Of a stretch of 58,212 nucleotides of DNA, positions 53,850 to 58,212 are shown one piece after another. Under the pieces are notes generated by a model. It worked only from the letters and a program-made list of their open reading frames with translations, was not told where the DNA came from and searched no databases. Source of the DNA: Reticulitermes lucifugus (Eukaryota; Arthropoda; Insecta; Blattodea; Rhinotermitidae); assembly GCA_026260175.1 (NCBI GenBank), contig JAKCWW010002375.1, positions 1-58,212 on the forward strand, read 5' to 3'. Every line of letters begins with the position of its first letter. Position 1 is the first letter of the stretch. The position numbers and the translations under genes were made by a program.

Positions 53850-54560
53850 CGTAGTAGCCCATACATAGCTTCGTTCCGGTGTGAATATCAGTGAACCTGG
53901 CAGAGGAAGTACAGGTCGTATTGAGCGTGGAACGTACAAGTTTTAGTCAAAATAACCCACACTCCTTTCGTTTGCCGGCAGTACCCCGCTTAACTCTATA
54001 ACACGATATACCCCAACCCCTTTAATTATTCCTAGTCTATCTTCCAGTTAATTAATTGAAAAGATCACTTCATTGGACCCTACTACAAAATCATTAAATA
54101 ACGCCGTTCATCCCATGTTCTAGAGAGAGGGGAGGTTGAAACCAATTGAGGTTACAGGAGTGATCAGTATTCAACAAACAGAAAAACAGGCCAAAAAGAG
54201 AAACCTCCCCAAAAAGATTTACTCCCCATTTTTCAAGTTCACCACCCCATTTTCCAAACCGGTAGGTTCGTCATTTATGCATGAGAGGAAGGGGTTCGCG
54301 GTAAATGTGGACGACGCTCGCCCTCTTTTGCGTAGGATAATCTCGCTGACGGTTCGCTGAATATAGGAGAAATGAGAGAATCTTACAACAATTATATATG
54401 CTTAGCCGCTGCATGGAATGACCATGATTTCTTTAACCCTTGCAGTCAGTCGTTTGGTAAGACACTTTGCACTTCAACCTTCCACCTTTAACACGAGTGA
54501 TAGTGACCTGTAGAAAAGAAACATGTACACACTCACATGAATTACCGTAGGAGTGAGTAT
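53850..54560. other. Unassigned DNA
   Basis: AAAATCATTAAATAACGCCG (54088-54107) resembles a family C tail but stands alone. No gene was recognised; the 54136-54360 frame has no motif. Confidence 0.4.
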
Positions 54561-54564
54561 TTTG

Positions 54565-54805
54565 GCCTACCATGGCTCCGGTGGTTAGTTGCTTCTTTCT
54601 CACCGTTTATCCCCAGGTTCTTTCCTGGGCCAACTCATTTGAGATACGTGGTGGGAAAAGTAGCACTAGGACAATTTTTATCGCAGTACTTCGGTTTTCC
54701 CCTGTCTGCTATTGCACCTATATTCCATACTCACTTATCTATCTCTGACACTACATAATCTTAACAATTGACAGCCTCATTAAATAGCATAGGTTTAAAC
54801 AAATT
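54565..54805 (+). mobile_element. SINE family C, diverged
   Basis: The head CCATGGCTCCGGTGGTTAGT is decayed, with no clear B box. The body has TGGTGGGAAAAGTAGCACTA, TCGCAGTACTTCGGTTTTCC and ATTCCATACTCACTTATCTA, and the tail GACAGCCTCATTAAATAGCA. The order matches the other family C copies. Confidence 0.7.
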
Positions 54806-54809
54806 TAAT

Positions 54810-56345
54810 ATTTTGATAATAAACTTCGCTGAAGAATTGAAATAAGTTAATTTCTGGCAGAATATGCAACATCTCTTGCTTTCTTGCACTTATTATTTAA
54901 TGTATGTAATCTTCAGATGGTTAGAGACATAATTATTGTAGTCCAATGTAACTTTTCGTTTCATCAAACTGACCTCATAAAATAGTTAGCGTCTTCAAGT
55001 ACCTTACAAGGCAGACAGAACCCCTGAAGGTGAGTAGGCCTGCAATACCTAAGTTATTGTTTTATCAAGACAGCTGGCAACGGGAAAGAAAATTCTGCGG
55101 TAACTGTCCGTTGATGGAAGTAACTACTAAAAATCATGTGAATTTCAGTACAAAGATAGATCGAAGATAAGCTTACACATTTTGGTGTGTGTTAAATATT
55201 GTCTGCAAATGGACGACTATATATGGCAGTGATGCAATTCTTGAGATTGTCAGACAAAGGTAACGAGGAAAATATATTTATTTAGGTGATACGTTCTTCA
55301 TAAACTGAAATCAAGCAATAATAGTTGTATTTACAGACAGTGGGACTAGAAGTCATTGCTGTGCAAGATGTATTGTTGTAACTTACACCTGGATATCCTC
55401 GTTTTCTTCGTATTTATGCATTAATACGTGGGCACTGGACCAATATTAAGTCAGATGTAGGTCAAATTAATGATCCTTAATAGCCCTGTCGTTCGCATTT
55501 CTTTTTATCGTTGTTGGTTGGAAACCGCCACCGCAATAAACATTTGAAATCCTCATAAGGTTTCGTCAAACTCTGTGTTACGTATAACGTGGTTGCGTGA
55601 TGAACCAACCGATAGTGCTTTTGTGCCGAAACAATTGGTCTACCACATACCGGTCGTCACACAGGCGTCGGCTGCATTGCAGTTCTACATTTAGGTTGAA
55701 CAAAAAAATATCAATCTATGTCTATATGTGCTTAATTGCTTTCACCAATTGGATTGCTTTAACGACGAATATTGGTGTTTTGCGTCAGTTGCAGGAGGTG
55801 ATGAGAAGTGTGTACAATCGAAACTAAAGAGATAATGCGAGAAACTTAAGGGTAGGTGGATTGTAAATAAAGTGCGAGTAAGGATATGGACATGATTCAG
55901 TTCCAATAGGATACAATGCATCATTGGGGTTTTGTTAACGTGGTAATACTGAATGCTCTTTGATCGTGATGAAACCCACTTGGCACTCTTTCATTAAGGT
56001 TCATTTCAATATCGTCAGAGCATTTGAAGGCTTTGACTTGCCCCGTCTCTTTGTATATGCTTAACGAAGTGGAACTATTTAATTAACGCTGTAGTTGTAC
56101 AGAAGTTTTGATATCGAAGTGCAATTATTAGCACTGTTTCTTCATATTAAGTACATTCCGACGCCTTCAAAATGCGGAAGATGTGATGTTCTGGAATCCT
56201 AAAATGCAGACTGTAAATCTAACATCAATTTGCCAAATACCTTGTGCATAGAAACACGTCTTGAAGGTGTTATCCTGTGTGATATATTTCGCAACGGCCT
56301 ATTGGCTGGAAAAGTAAAGTGTAAATGCACATATTTTTGAGTCCG
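54810..56345. other. Unassigned AT-rich DNA
   Basis: No gene or repeat was recognised; frames at 55597-55827 and 55742-55924 lack motifs. Confidence 0.4.
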
Positions 56346-56349
56346 GTGT

Positions 56350-56560
56350 GTACATCGATAGCTCAGTGGATACGGACGGTACGACCGCCATAGGATTCCC
56401 GACACAGACGGATTTTTGCCTTTCGCCCTGCGTCCTGCTTGGCCCTGAGGCCCAACCAGTCTCCTATCTGTAGGATACTGAGGTCCCTTTAATCCTGAGG
56501 AGAGGCTGCCAGACAATGAAGCTCTGATCCAGATTGCAACCGGCTCTTAGAAGGCGTGGA
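56350..56560 (+). mobile_element. Possible tRNA-derived SINE
   Basis: ATCGATAGCTCAGTGGATAC resembles a tRNA D-arm/A-box region and AGGATTCCCGAC a decayed B box. CCAGTCTCCTATCTGTAGGA and TACTGAGGTCCCTTT loosely echo the family B body. The similarity is weak and there is no second copy. The 105-codon minus-strand frame 56199-56516 is probably its complement. Confidence 0.35.
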
Positions 56561-56564
56561 GCCC

Positions 56565-58095
56565 GTCTACCATTCACTCGTTAAGTTTACGTAGTGTCAT
56601 GCTTAGCGATAGGACAGTTATGTCTTTAGTCTGCCGTACTTTCTTAAAAGCAGAAAGTCGGATCCTGAGGACACGATGCTATGTATATATGTGTGGGTGT
56701 TTTTGTGCGTGCATGCGTGCGCCTTTGCATGATTACGTGACTAACCACCTTGCAGCTCCTGAATCATATGGCTGTTCTTTGTGAAACTTCGGATGAGCGT
56801 TATGTCATTCGAATCTACCTCAACGCTATATTCAATAATTACCTACAGTCAGTAGGTCGAATGAAAACATGGCAGAAACAACAGTAGCGAGACTTGCTTT
56901 GGGATCGTGCAGTGATGTACGGTAATGGGGCTTGCAAAATATGCAGTTCTTAAAGGTAATTATTCTTTTAAATGTGAAGTAACAGCATTGTGGATTTCCG
57001 AATATTTTTTTTTAGCTTTCTGTTTTTAAAGATATTAATGAACCACTAAAGGTAGACTGTAAACTTATGTACTTGTTATATGTTAAAATAACTTTTGTAA
57101 GTTCGCAATTACAGTCACAGAGAGAGGAGAAACTGTGAGGTAATATGCCAAAAATTTAACTTATTTATGTACGTGTTTTACAGAAATAAAATAAAAACAA
57201 CATTTGTGTTAACAGATGTGAATGCTGCAGTTATTTGGAATTTGGAACGTTGGCTTTGTGAGTTAAATTTGTCATTGCCTGTTAAAACTGCGTGTTTCGT
57301 ATTGCAGTTACGACAATATAGAGACGAAATTGTTACGTGGGTGATATACAGAGGGTGACTGTGGAAGGAAGCTGCAGTATAAGCTACTTAGTAATGGACA
57401 AATTTGATGTGTAAAACTTGAATTAAAATGTGTAGAAATTGCATTAAAAGCTTCGCATATACATGAAACGTCTACTGACATGATATGGAAAGGCTAGGAG
57501 CCACGAATGAAAAATGTTCCTGCGAACGGAGGACTTATAATAGGATTTGTTTATAGCAGGGCTTTTCCGACTATTGTCCCGTGAAGTATTCAGTCCAATA
57601 CGCTGCTTTGGTTGAATATTGTTAATAACACCCAATTTTTTATATCAAGTTCTGCTTTTTCATATATTCTAATATATATAAAGCATGAGAACCGTATAAA
57701 AAGTTAATAATTGTATGGAATTGCAGGTTTTGGATTCCCTAGCACATGTCAATTCCGGAAGACTTTTTACACACATTATTGCACGACTTGACAGTTGTCA
57801 CATGGATGATGAAGCTACGGTCATCTCGGATGTTATGTCCTGTCGGCTGGTAAATAATTATCGACGCTTCGAAGGAACTTGGTGACTTCGTTCTAAGTGG
57901 CAAGCTGTCCAATTTCTTTACACCTTCGAAACCTCGCTACCTATTTACCAGTAGACACGGCGTAACTTTACATAATTTTTGAAACTTCATAGTTTTCTAC
58001 TTTTCTGTCACTGTGCCTGGAAATGAGAAAGTCCAGTGCTATTCTTTCTAGATTTTATATGCGTGAGAAAGCAGTCGTGGTTTAGGGTGTCGTGT
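56565..58095. other. Unassigned DNA
   Basis: GTAGACACGGCGTAACTTTA (57951-57970) is a diverged partner of the stretch at 28529-28560. GTGTGGGTGTTTTTGTGCGT words lie near 56693-56712. No gene was seen. Confidence 0.4.
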
Positions 58096-58106
58096 CCGAA
58101 TCATAA

Positions 58107-58212
58107 TCACCACCACCACCACCACCACACCACCGCCGCACAACCGCCGCCGCCACCACCACCAACCCACCACCGCCACACCACCAAAACCGCCTCCGCC
58201 ACCATCACCACC
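58107..58212. repeat. (CAC)n-like microsatellite
   Basis: CACCACCACC units with CGC, ACA and AAC interruptions run to the window edge. On the plus strand G is almost absent except in CCGCC units. The array is truncated by the window end. Confidence 0.95.

Overview
This window looks like non-coding, repeat-rich DNA from an insect nuclear genome. It is AT-rich. No open reading frame exceeds 163 codons, and none of the longer ones looks like a conserved host gene; the longest is a read-through across two repeats. The small ORFs that can be recognised are translations of interspersed repeats, such as decayed non-LTR retrotransposon tails and tRNA-derived SINEs. The repeat repertoire resembles that of cockroach and termite (Blattodea) genomes. 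That is an inference from remembered repeat translations, not a database match. The window opens on a (TG)n tract and closes on a (CAC)n-like tract, so it may be a whole contig that broke at both microsatellites.

Layout. 1-12 kb: microsatellites, SINE copies (1.8, 3.1, 8.4 and 11.3 kb), an inverted-repeat element (4.9 kb) and a hAT-like short element (10.3 kb). 12.9-13.1 kb: two hammerhead-ribozyme-like motifs on opposite strands, facing each other. 15.4-22.4 kb: six 3' fragments of one LINE family plus SINEs, a third hammerhead-like motif (20.0 kb) and a hAT-like MITE (20.3 kb). 25-27 kb: SINE copies and a fragment of a second LINE-like family. 29.5-30.1 kb: the most striking object, 90-bp inverted arms (88/90 identical) around 367 bp. 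A well-formed hammerhead-like motif sits at the inner edge of the right arm, and arm homology starts 3 nt before the predicted self-cleavage position. 32-38 kb: SINEs and two minisatellites (24-bp and 47/48-bp units). 39.5-54.8 kb: more LINE tails, SINEs, two further inverted-repeat elements (43.4 and 51.1 kb), and a half hammerhead motif beside a 12-N gap (44.9 kb). 55-58 kb: mostly unassigned.

There is no gene system here. The coherent biology is a community of retroelements. Autonomous LINEs (only 5'-truncated, stop-ridden ends remain) probably supplied reverse transcriptase for the SINEs. A separate set of short elements carries hammerhead-like cores and a shared downstream pattern (AATAAAG, then GTTGGTGT-like). 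These are best explained as ends of Penelope-like retroelements, which are known to carry hammerhead ribozymes. That assignment rests on motif and structure, since no Penelope reverse transcriptase or GIY-YIG reading frame is present.
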